From: Fusarium oxysporum f. sp. lycopersici 4287
Taxonomy: Eukaryota > Ascomycota > Sordariomycetes > Hypocreales > Nectriaceae
Direction: 5' to 3'
NCBI RefSeq assembly: GCF_000149955.1
Contig: NC_030988.1
Coordinates: 2,811,355-2,875,354 of the forward strand
Length of the DNA: 64,000 bases
In this document: positions 10,868 to 20,593 of the stretch, in pieces
Numbering within the stretch: the first letter of the stretch is position 1
How the letters are laid out: every line of letters begins with the position of its first letter
Translations under genes and position numbers: made by a program
Notes under the pieces: generated by a model
Database searches by the model: none
Seen by the model: the letters and a program-made list of their open reading frames with translations, nothing else
What the model was told of the DNA's origin: nothing

Positions 10868-11726
10868 TGGGGGCTGCAACTGTTAGGTAATGGAATTTTT
10901 AATGTCATCAAAGGTGCGTATAGGAAAGAACTCCAAAAACTGGCTAGTTTGACCGATTCTGCGCCGGTTGACAAAGTCAACTTTTTTCAGGCATACGCGA
11001 AAGCCAGGGAGGCGGGTATGAGGAAGGAGATTACCTTATCCAGTTAGAGACAACAAGAAATTGGCCTATTAACCATCACAAAAGCTCTAACACATCCGGA
11101 ACTTCAACCGGACAAAGAAAAACTGCTGGTACAGTTCCAGACGTCAAGGCCTCCTCCACTGCACTCAGATGTTACGCCGAAAACAAGCCGGCAAGTGAGG
11201 GCTATGGCCAAACAACGAAGTCGTCCGACCAGGCAGAAGTACAGTAAGATCACAAAGGGGTTAGAAGCTTTAGAGATGAAGGTGGCCGTTCAGAATGCGC
11301 GGATTACTGGCCTCGAAGAGCAGATGGCCCAGGTGCGGCGAGGGAAGAAAAGAAAGGCAATACCAAACCAGAACCGACGATTCATGGCTCTAGCGGAGGC
11401 TCTAGTTGCCGGAGAAGCTCTTAATAAGTCAAAGGAGGCAGAAATAGAGGTGGATGTGGATGAGGAGGTCGAGTCGGTGATTGACGTGGGTGTTAGGTCA
11501 GAGGACGAATGTGAGGACTTTACGGTCGCAACAAAGAACTGTCAGCGCAAACGAAGCGGCCAGGAGGCCAAAAAACATGCAGAGAGTAAAATTCAAGCAA
11601 TTATCTATATAAAATCCGAGTGGCTTCATTTTTAATGGAAAAAGTTGTTGGTTTCTGCCTGCATTAAATATTAGATGTTGTATGGGGCGATGAATTTTTG
11701 CGAGATGCATCAAGTGGTGGGGATGG
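10868..11726 (+). pseudogene. Pogo-like element, copy 3, 3' half only
   Basis: Similarity to the other pogo transposases starts abruptly at about 10868 (LQLLGNGIFNV, where the others have LQPLDNG, so the third catalytic Asp is Gly). The frame stops at 11047, and a second frame from about 11195 carries the coiled coil, the RRGKKRKA basic stretch and the acidic tail seen in the other copies. The right end reads GTGGTGGGGATGG before TA at 11727-11728, a decayed form of the terminal repeat. The left half and left terminal repeat are absent. Confidence 0.82.
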
Positions 11727-11826
11727 TAATCGACTATGAGATTTTATCGACTATCGTATGAGATTCCATCAAAATGATTTTCAAATGATTACTTGCAAAT
11801 GTGACAATTCCAGACACAATGTTTCA

Positions 11827-12561
11827 TTACCACCAATACTCTTGGATCCACTCAATCCTGTTCTTTAAGTGCTTCGCTGATGCGGCTATAGCTCTATGCT
11901 CCTGATCGTCCAAAGACAGGGGCATGGTACTCAGAATTCCTTTCCTTCCAATGATAGCAGGCATGCTCAGACAGCAATCGAACTGAGGTTGGAAATGGCA
12001 GACAGGCATGATTTAACGCTTGTCCAAGAGAATAGAACAGCATAGGTTTGCAGCTATAGAAGCAATTCCGAATGGGGCCGAGCCTTTACCTCGGGTGATT
12101 ACTTGTGATCGATGCTTGCAGATGCTGTCAATTCTTGTACGATCAAGAGTGCTAAACATCTGGACTTCAGAAATGGGGACTGTACCAACAGTTGCCGTCG
12201 ACCATGCAGTAACCTGGTCTTCTCCGTGAACTCCAACCACAAAAACACCTATGGAAGAGGGGGATACCTGAAAGATAGGTAAGTAGCCACCACAGGCGGG
12301 AACAAAGAGTGCTGCAATAGTGAGTACTCACCGAACCTCGAGACCCAACCATTCCGCGTAGCCTGGCAGTATCCAGAGAGGTTCCTGAACCTATGACTTG
12401 AGACTTGGGAAGCCCAGACATTTCCTGAGCGATAGAAGTGAGCAGATCAACAGGGTTTGCAACGACGAGCAAAATAGTGTCAGATCGGAATGGCTTCGTT
12501 GCATCCATCACTTCCCGGATCATGGACGTGTTCCAAGACGTGCAGTCGATAGTGGTTTGGC
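11827..12561 (-). pseudogene. L-lactate/malate dehydrogenase family, C-terminal two thirds, broken
   Basis: Minus-strand reading. The first exon part (12561 to about 12335) holds VVANPVDLLTSIAQEMSGLP and VIGSGTSLDTARLRG, the signature region of L-lactate dehydrogenases. An intron of about 64 nt follows; the next exon has FVVGVHGEDQVTAWS (the HG pair includes the catalytic His). A TAA at 12013-12015 breaks the frame where Gln is expected (CAA to TAA, a CpA change). The same frame continues to 11827 with CCLSMPAIIGRKG and a C-terminal helix typical of the family. The N-terminal NAD-binding Rossmann part is missing. Upstream of 12561 there is a normal intron 3' end (CCAATAG), then the transposon border at 12643. 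No N-terminal exon is found beyond the transposon at 14944 onward, so the loss is a deletion as well as an insertion. Confidence 0.8.
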
Positions 12562-12943
12562 CTATTGGAAGCAAAGTGAGCATAGGATCCAAGAGATTAC
12601 AAATGATTATGGCGATATAAGTAATATAACTATATAAGATTAACGTAGTTGATAAGCGAGTTAGCCAGACAAGCGAGTTAGCCAGTATACTTTTCACCTT
12701 AAAACCTATTTTTTAAATAATTCTTAAAAATTCAAATCAAGCTTAAAATAGCTCATAATTAGGTAACCTATAAATAAGTCCTAAAGTAAGCTATATTAAT
12801 TATCTTAGATTTTTAAATAAATCCTATATAGCTATAAACTTTAAAGTCTATTTATACTGTAAAATACACTGTATTTTAAAGTTTTCTATATAATTTAAAA
12901 ATTTTAAAAATCTTTTAAAAATACCTCTTAATAAGATTAACTA

Positions 12944-14803
12944 ACGTAGTTGATAAGCGAGTTAGCCAGACAAGCGAGTTAGCCAAAAATCCCTCACCAT
13001 ACATCAACACTATCAGATCAATTAAATCTCAACCACCAAATATGTCGCAGCCTTCAAAAGAAGCTCGAGTTATTCTTGCTCTTCAAGCCCTTCAAAACGA
13101 CCCTAAATTAAGTTTCCGACGCGCTGCTCAGATATATGAAGTTGATCGTAATACCCTAAGGAATCGGAAGAACGGTAGACAATCACGACGCGATACTGTG
13201 GCAAACTCACGGAAGCTATCAAAGCTAGAAGAAGAGACTGTACTTCAATATGCTCTTGATCTAGATTCGCGAGGACTCCCTTGTCGCATCTCTGTTGTTG
13301 AAGATATGGCAAATCGACTGCTTGCTGCCCGCGATGCACCACCAGTTGGCAAGCGCTGGGCTATCAATTTTATTCAGCGGCAACCAGAGCTTAAATCGCG
13401 TTATCAGCGGAGATATGACTATCAGAGAGCCTTATGTGAAGATCCGACTATTATTCGCAATTGGTTCAGGCTTGTAGAGAATACAATTGCGAAATATGGT
13501 ATCCGATTAGATGATATCTGGAACTTTGATGAGACCGGCTTTATGATGGGCATGATTTCAGCCGGCAAAGTAGTTACAAGTGCAGAGAGGCGTGGAAGGC
13601 CAAAATCAGTCCAGCCTGGAAGTCGAGAATGGGTTACTGTGATCGAGGCAGCCAATGCAGAAGGTCAATCAATCCCGCCGTTCATCATAGTTACAGGCAA
13701 GCATCACCTTCGTAACTGGTATGAAGGAAGCAGCCTCCCGGCCGATTGGGCTATTGCCACGACTCCAAATGGATGGATAAACAATGACACGGGTCTCGAC
13801 TGGCTAAAGCACTTCGATAACCATACAATCAACCGATCAGTTGGTTCCTATCGCCTTCTGATCCTCGATGGTCACGAAAGTCACCACTCGACCGACTTTG
13901 AAGCATATTGCAAGGAAAAGAACATTATCCCGCTTTATATGCCTCCTCATTCCTCTCATCTACTCCAACCTCTTGATATTGGGTGCTTTGGGCCGCTGAA
14001 AAGGGCCTATGGTCGAGAAATTGAGCATCTCATAAGACGCTCTATAACCCACATCACCAAGACCCAGTTCTTTCCTGCCTTTTATGCCGCCCACCAAGCT
14101 GCTATTACCGAAAGTAATATACGAGGAGGTTTTAGAGGGGCCGGGCTTGTTCCCTTCGACCCAGAAAATGTCATCTCGAAGCTTAATATACGGCTACAGA
14201 CCCCAACGCCTCCCAAAGAGGATACAAGCCGGGCTCAACCTTGGACCCCAAAGACACCAAGGACTGTCACCGAGGCCGATTCTCATTCAGAATACCTTCA
14301 GAGACGGATCAGAAGACATCATAGTAGCTCTCCAGAGTCGATCCTTGAAGCTCTTCAGTCTCTTACTAAGTCAGTGATGAGAAATATGCATAAGACTGCC
14401 CTGCTAGAGGCTGAAGTCGAAGACCTTCGAGAGGCAAATGCAACACAAAGCCGGAAGAAAAGAGCAAAAAAAACCCGGCTACAAGATAGCGGCAGGATGA
14501 CTATAGGGACTGGTCAGAGTCAAATTGATCAGATAGATGTAGATACACAGATAGTAGCTGAATCGTCGAGAAGTGGTGGTCGGGGAAGGTCGGAGGGACC
14601 GAAGGTTCGGCATTGTAGGACTTGCGGCAAGGCCGGGCATAATGCAAGGACTTGCCAAGAGGCAATTGAAGTCACTAAGGATAAGGATAGTAATTAGTTT
14701 TAATTGATCAGATCGGTTGTGGTGTTTTTATTGGCAATTGAAATATGAAGGTTGAGATTTGTGGCTAACTCGCTTGTCTGGCTAACTCGCTTATCAACTA
14801 CGT
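12944..14803 (+). mobile_element. Fot1-like autonomous DNA transposon, apparently intact
   Basis: 1860 bp, close to the usual Fot1 length. The perfect terminal inverted repeats begin ACGTAGTTGATAAGCGAG and continue with TTAGCCAGACAAGCGAG, so the GCGAGTTAGCCA motif is repeated. TA flanks are at 12942-12943 and 14804-14805. The transposase gene is uninterrupted. With identical ends and a full frame, this is the best candidate in the window for a recently active element. Confidence 0.93.
13042..14697 (+). CDS. Fot1/pogo-type transposase (DDE_1) with CCHC zinc knuckle
   Basis: Single frame of 551 residues without intron. An N-terminal helix-turn-helix (about 15-55, SFRRAAQIYEVDRNTLRNR) is followed by a CENP-B-type DNA-binding part (about 65-130, WAINFIQRQPELKSR). 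The DDE_1 core has acidic residues in WNFDETGFMMG, LLILDGHESHHS and LLQPLDIGCFGPLKRAY. A coiled coil follows, and the C-terminus has a zinc knuckle C-x2-C-x4-H-x4-C (CRTCGKAGHNARTC). It would cut and paste the surrounding element at TA sites in the nucleus. The zinc knuckle is an addition not seen in the other pogo copies of this window. All key residues are present. Confidence 0.95.
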   Translation: MSQPSKEARVILALQALQNDPKLSFRRAAQIYEVDRNTLRNRKNGRQSRRDTVANSRKLSKLEEETVLQYALDLDSRGLPCRISVVEDMANRLLAARDAPPVGKRWAINFIQRQPELKSRYQRRYDYQRALCEDPTIIRNWFRLVENTIAKYGIRLDDIWNFDETGFMMGMISAGKVVTSAERRGRPKSVQPGSREWVTVIEAANAEGQSIPPFIIVTGKHHLRNWYEGSSLPADWAIATTPNGWINNDTGLDWLKHFDNHTINRSVGSYRLLILDGHESHHSTDFEAYCKEKNIIPLYMPPHSSHLLQPLDIGCFGPLKRAYGREIEHLIRRSITHITKTQFFPAFYAAHQAAITESNIRGGFRGAGLVPFDPENVISKLNIRLQTPTPPKEDTSRAQPWTPKTPRTVTEADSHSEYLQRRIRRHHSSSPESILEALQSLTKSVMRNMHKTALLEAEVEDLREANATQSRKKRAKKTRLQDSGRMTIGTGQSQIDQIDVDTQIVAESSRSGGRGRSEGPKVRHCRTCGKAGHNARTCQEAIEVTKDKDSN

Positions 14804-14943
14804 TATACTATTTTAGGAAAAAGGTTTATTTAATTTTTAGCTAATTTATTTAGGGATTAAAATACTATAGGGTACGCTATTTTTAGCTGCACAGTATACT
14901 GGCTAACTCGCTTGTCTGGCTAACTCGCTTATCAACTACGTTA

Positions 14944-15653
14944 ATATAAAATTTATTAAAATACCTCCTTTATAAACTAGCCTTCTGTTGAACAGTAGGA
15001 TGGTCGCACGGGGTATCGTGTGACCTAATAGTCAGCTGTCGGCAACCCTAGACCCATTCAGGAAAGCATGATAAGCAGACCCCTCTCCGAGGAAGGCGGG
15101 GGATGGAGTTCGGACAATACACATACAATTAAGGACATCAAGGCGCACGCGATCCGTTCAACACAAACAGACCACAAGCTAAAGAGTAGCCAAGTCCTCT
15201 AGAATGGCCTCGGCTAAGGGGTGTGTCACGTTGTGTACTTTACATAATGGGGCGTGCGATCGTTATAGCAGTGATACTCCAGTCAGACCCCAGTATAAAG
15301 ATGTATATGGGACTTAGAGCAGGGAAGCAACTCAACAAAGAACATACACACATCCAATAAGACACATCAGAGAATCAGAGCTCGTGACACCGGACGGAGG
15401 GGGTGGCCCCATCCTAAAAAAAAAAATCAATTTGGGGTTTTAGTACTGCCCCTTATGGCCTTCCGTGGTTAGCTGGACTTGGCAGCGCCCAAACACCCGT
15501 AATAGTATGCCCGGGTTTGGCTGTTGGGAGCCGCTGACCTCGTGATGACGGCAAAATGTGCCTTGCTCAGTCTGGTTCCTCAAGCCTACTATAGCTAGCC
15601 TGCTGTTGCTCGGTGGCAACTGGAGTAGCATTTTAGCGGTGGCACTTGAGATT
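14944..15653. repeat. Non-coding stretch with LTR-like dispersed repeat
   Basis: No gene seen. About 15330-15392 (ACACACATCCAATAAGACAC, then CATCAGAGAATC and GCTCGTGACA) matches about 47629-47681. Read on the minus strand the repeat starts TGTCACGAGC, so it may be the start of an LTR. The rest of the stretch has no recognised feature. Confidence 0.4.
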
Positions 15654-15962
15654 TATCTCCTCAGAGGTCATAAGGCTCCAATGCAGTCACTACGGGAGGG
15701 TATAGCCAATCAGGGTATCGTAATAGGTCAATACTAGCTAACTCGCATCTCACTAAAAGTCACGAAGTTATAGAAGGGCAATAACCAATAAACATCCACT
15801 AAAAAGACAATATACTAGTCGTAACAGTAGTCGAGGTTAATCCGTTACAGAGATGCGACTCCTTTACACACTCTTCGTTAGGCAAAACCTTTGTAGCTTT
15901 CTTGTACGTGGGGTCAAGTGGAGCCAGGTACGGAAAGGAGCCTTATGACCTCTCAGGAGATA
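15654..15962. repeat. Possible MITE with 26-bp inverted ends
   Basis: TATCTCCTCAGAGGTCATAA (then GGCTCC) at 15654-15679 is repeated in inverted orientation at 15937-15962 with one mismatch. If TA is the target duplication, the element begins TCTCCT and is about 305 bp. The inner right part (15850-15945) matches 41440-41560, so the sequence is dispersed. It has no coding capacity. Confidence 0.5.
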
Positions 15963-16429
15963 AGGTATCTTGATAAATCAAGTTTCCACCCAGCTTGAGA
16001 ACCCATCATCCACTCTATCGCCCGCTCTATTGCATCCTAGCTCGCCTTGGTCGTGCGGTGCGTCATTGCTTTGTGTGTCTTGCTCCTGCCCTATCCCAAG
16101 CAAGCTCTACGTAGTCGGACTTTCCCGCTTCCTTACTCGGTTCACTCTTCCCAACAGCTTCCATCGCATCTTCCCGTCCTCCTATCGAAGAGACGATTCC
16201 CTGCAGCGAGCGAATGCCGGTCGTCTGCGCCTCTAAGGGAATGATCGCATTGTTCTTATTTGTCCCCCGGTCGCAGACTTGGACAGCCGTGAGGCGTTAG
16301 CTGTTAACTCCCAGGATAATCGCAGTAAGCTCTCGATCCCTCGCGTGTTCGGGAAAAAAAAAAAAAAAAACCTCTTCTGACGCCCGGTGACTCTTCCGCA
16401 GCTGTTTGATTCGCACTTAGCAGGAAACC

Positions 16430-18886
16430 ATGCCGGTTCGTGACGGAGAGAGACCGCTCACCGGCGATGTCGAGCGCAATCCATGCGCATCGACGACTCG
16501 ATGGAATCGCCAGGAATCCTCAGCATTTGAGTGTCACCCGGCGCGAATTCACACCCATACGCGCGGCCCCGTCCAGACCGGTAGTACTCAGGGGGGTAGG
16601 TCTGAGGCTCTTGACAGCAAGGAGATCGTGTGCGGGCCTCTGCTGAATTATCGTCGCATGCACGAGGGGCGCTGGCACGGGAGCGTGCTGATTGTTGTCA
16701 AGGGCGGCGGGAGGCAACTTCTTCACCAACCTTTCTTGACCCTCCGACGAGTTGTACCGGGAAAGCATCCTGAACCCGCAGCCCAAAACCATGTCGACCA
16801 TCAGTCAATCGAGGACACCCGATTCGAGTCGCATTGCCTCTACTCGGATCCGCGGAACACCTTCTGGGCCTTCGACGTCAGCGTCCCCATCGAAGCCACT
16901 GAGACCAACTACGAATATGCTATTCCTGACATGCGCTTCTCGACCGACTACAAGCCACGCATCAATAACTTTTTCGTCCCTGCTGCAGCCGAATCGATGC
17001 GAATCATGTTCCACTCGTGCAACGGCTTCAGTGTAGGAACCGACGAGGCGGCATGGAGCGGCCCGGCGCTGTGGAACGATGTGATGAGAAAGCACAAAGC
17101 GAGGCCCTGGCATGTCATGATCGGAGGTGGTGACCAGATCTACAACGACGGAATCAGAGTTGATGGCCCGTTGCGGCAATGGACGGACATTGGGAATCCG
17201 AAGAAGCGGAGGGACTACCCTTTCCCTGAAATGCTCCGAGTGAAATGCGACGAATACCATCTTAAGAATTATATCCGGTGGTACAACACTGAGCCCTTTG
17301 CGTTGGCCAATGGGCAGATTCCCCAGATCAACATCTGGGATGACCACGATGTGAGTTTGGATGCTTTCTTCAGAGTGACATCCACTAATCAGGGTCCAGA
17401 TCATCGACGGGTTTGGATCCTATGTCGACTACTTTATGCGTTGCGATGTCTTCCGGGGCATCGGTGGCACTGCTCACAAGTACTACATGCTCTTCCAGCA
17501 TCATTTGCCACCCCCAACGTCTACTTACACGAGTGGTGGGTATTTTTGACTCCTCTAGAGGTGAATGGAGGACTCATTTGGTATAGAGCATGCTCCGATC
17601 GCAGAACATACGCAGGAACCCGACCCGAATCAGCTCATCGACACCTATGTTGCACCTACGAAGAACGACCCCCTCTACATTGTTGGCCCTAAGCCGGGAC
17701 CCTACGTGGCTGAGCACTCATACAACTTGTATGCAAGACTTGGTGCACGAATTGCGCTCGTTGGCATTGACGCGCGAACCGAGGTTGGCGTGACCCTTGG
17801 AACGTTCACGAAACAAGTGCTCACCAGATGCGCAGCGTACCAGACATCAGGTGAACTATCCAGAAACATACGAGGTCGTATTTAAAAAGCTGCGATTGGA
17901 ATTGGCAGCTGCTGCCAACTCGGGAGCGCCCATTAAGCACCTGATCCTGCTCCTGGGCATTCCTATTGCTTACCCGGTACGTTATCCGAGAATTTGGCGG
18001 GAAACTGGTCAGAGGTTGATAAGGTTATTAGCGGTTGACATGGCTCGAGAATATCTTCCGAAGCCCAGTGATGGGCCCTGTGAAGTTCCTCAACCGGCGG
18101 TTTGGTCTCGGTGGCGCCCTGTTCAACCACTTTGATGGTAGCATCGATCTGCTGGATGATCTGGACGATCACTACACCTCGAGGACTCACAAGAAGGAAC
18201 GCGCCGAGTTGATGGTGCGGCTTCAACAGGTAGCAGCAGACTTTTCAGTGCGAATCACTATTCTCGGAGGTGATGTGCACCTGGCAGCCCTGGGGCGATT
18301 CTACTCGAACCCAGACCTTCAAATTCCCGCCGAGGAAGATCACCGCTACATGGTCAATGTGATCTCGTCAGCCATCGTCAACGAACCTCCACCTCAAGCG
18401 GTTGCGAATTTGTTAGCTCGCAGGAACAAGATTCACCATATGAACCACGAGACCGACGACACCCTGCTCAATCTCTTCAACAAAGACCCCGGGGACTCGA
18501 ATAAGACAGCGAAAAACAACCATTGCACGATGCCGAGCCGCAACTTTGCAACGATCACGGAGAATTCCCCCAACAGTGCCAGTGCCAATGGTGGTACCGA
18601 GGCTCCCTTGGACGGCGAGGCGCAGAAGTTTGTGGACAATGATGGGCACAGCTTTCTTCACAAGGGTGAGGTCGGAGCAGGTACGGCTCATAAAGCAGCA
18701 GCGTTTGAGACTCACGGGGCTGGCAATGACGGCACGCTGGATGTGTGCATTAATGTCGAGATCAACCAGCACGACCCGGAAGGGCGGACGGAGATGTATG
18801 GTTTGACGATCCCTCTGCTGAATTACGTAAAGCGCGAGGGGACTAAGCCTCCCCCGGCCACGGCGGATACAATTGGAGAACAGTAG
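16430..18886 (+). CDS. PhoD-like metallophosphatase, five exons, possibly interrupted
   Basis: Conserved from RWHGSVLIVVKGGG (about 16670) onward. Later blocks are MRIMFHSCNGFSVGTDE, MIGGGDQIYNDGIRVDGPLR, INIWDDHD (metal ligands), GIDARTE, HLILLLGIPIAYP, DLLDDLDDHYTSR and ITILGGDVHLAALGRF. These are the fungal PhoD-like phosphatase order; substrate is unknown, and the protein has no clear signal peptide. Introns inferred: 17351-17399, 17784-17835 and 17977-18031, all restoring frame and conserved blocks. Between about 17547 and 17564 the frame holds TGA, TAG and TGA. No GT-AG pair I could find bridges them in phase, so the gene may be decayed there or has an unusual junction. ATG 16430 is the first in-frame start, but the far N-terminus is poorly conserved. 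It lies 740 bp upstream of the truncated aegerolysin-like gene. Confidence 0.75.
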
Positions 18887-19624
18887 TACTGGCCTTGGGG
18901 GGCCGGATTCTACTGGCGGTGATGGGAGCCGAGGAAGCGACGTATTAATATTATCTCTAGGTTCTGTGGAGAAACAATCAAGCAGGGTGGGCTTTTAAGG
19001 CTCTAGATTGGGACGTATTAATGTAATAGCAGATTCTCGCTTACTTTGCATCAGAATACCAACTTCTCAATGTATTTGCGTGCCTGTGATAATTGTTTAG
19101 CCTCAAATTATTTCTGACGAACATCGGGGGTTTCCATTTCGAGTAATCGCGAGACTAAAGTTGTCAAAGTGCATGCCAAAGCGTTGATATTCAGATAAAT
19201 ATCATCCAGGGTGCCATCTAGGCGCCTTGCAACGCCTCTATTATGAACTTGCATCATAGAAGACGACCTTAGCACCTTGCTCTTGTCAGGGTCACCTGAT
19301 GATGATGATGCAGCTCGACATCAATTTCATCAAGTGGCTGAGAAGAAGGCGTAAAGTTTCCTCTAATGACGACACGCATTATTTGCAGGCATGTGATCAT
19401 TAATTTTGGTTTCGACCTTTTCCTTATGTAATATAAGGTTCGCCGGGACATGTTGTGAGAACAAGCATTATGCTACATTAGACGAACTTTCCTTTGACAA
19501 TAAACATGGTGATCAACCATCGCAAAAATTCGTCCCCCCGCTTATATTAACCACTGTTTATTTTCTAACCTGGATTATCGATACGGACAAGCCACTTGAC
19601 AGATCTCTCACAATCAACGTCCAA
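18887..19624. other. Intergenic, no gene seen
   Basis: Contains the 3' flank of the phosphatase gene and the likely promoter of the aegerolysin-like gene. No motif could be supported. Confidence 0.4.
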
Positions 19625-19924
19625 ATGGCCGTCAGGGAGCTCATAGTCATGGTCCTAAACCATACCAATGAGGAGCTCAACCTCGAGTCCGAGTCCCCAC
19701 GCCTCGGTCACGGCGAATGGATGGACACTCCGGAGTCGCAGCCGCCGCAGGAGATCCGGGCGGGGGAGAGCGGCATGTGGCGCTGCAACTCGTGCCATAT
19801 TGGCACGGGGATTGAGGGGTCTGTCACATACCGGATCGCTGGTTATGGGACGAACAATAGGGTGAATTTGACCTGGAATGTTCACTATGTCGGGCCAAAC
19901 AAGTTCCATCACTCAGTGAAGTAA
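19625..19924 (+). pseudogene. Aegerolysin-like protein, 3' end cut by a hAT element
   Basis: From MAVRELIVMV the frame is closely similar to the paralogue at 42884: both share NHTNEELNLE, GESGM, GSVTYR and YVGPNKF. Aegerolysins are small beta-sandwich proteins that bind membrane lipids and can form pores with a partner. Similarity stops at residue 96: host sequence ends at 19913, and the last codons and stop (19914-19924) are the hAT terminal repeat CAGTGAAGTAA. About 40 C-terminal residues present in the paralogue are missing. The missing part is not found on the other side of the element. Family assignment rests on motif likeness and is moderate. Confidence 0.6.
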
Positions 19925-20593
19925 ATAGTGTGGCCGTAAATAAGACGATATCATATTCAATATCGTATTGCCTGCGCGGTATTTTTATACCGTGCAGTGC
20001 AAGCAACAGCGGAAACCGTGTAGTACAGTGCATGGTCGTTCAAATATCGTATAAATATGATATCAAATTGTGGCACGCACAGCAGAGGGGCACATAAGAG
20101 AGGGTTAAAAGAGCCTTGATTCTATCATAGGAGGGGGCCAGCAGAGCTCCTTATATACAGATGGAGCATCAGATCCTTGTCAGGGAAGCTAAACAGATCA
20201 GGGCTACCCTACTTTTGACACAAATATAGTGCAAATACTATGTAATTAGATCAATATGAGGTCTCTCCCCATATATGAAGCATTATGAAGATCCCAATTT
20301 ACAAAACCTTTTATTAATGAAGTGTAACCTGGTTGGGACGTTGATCTGCACTTGGCTGATGCCGATAGTAATAACACCACCAAATAACGGCCTCGCTACA
20401 AACTCCTAAGTATTTGAGTATGTAACAAGGTCGCCAGCTCTCCGAGAGCATTCAGTTCTTCTTGACTTTAATATAATCAATTTGTTGGTTTCCAAGAACG
20501 CTTCTGGACGAATAAGGCCTGTGCCCCTTACACGAAGCGTGTCAGCTCCTGAATTTTTCCCTACTTCATCAACAAGTCTTATTGTACGAAATA

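Larger units (their letters stand above)
12643..14941. mobile_element. AT-rich small pogo/Fot-type element (about 437 bp) that hosts a second element
   Basis: Outer ends are inverted repeats starting ACGTAGTTGATAAGCGAG, flanked by TA at 12641-12642 and 14942-14943. Without the nested element it is about 437 bp, very AT-rich and non-coding, so it is a MITE-like, non-autonomous element. Its terminal repeats are the same as those of the autonomous element inside it. AT-richness may reflect RIP. Confidence 0.85.
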
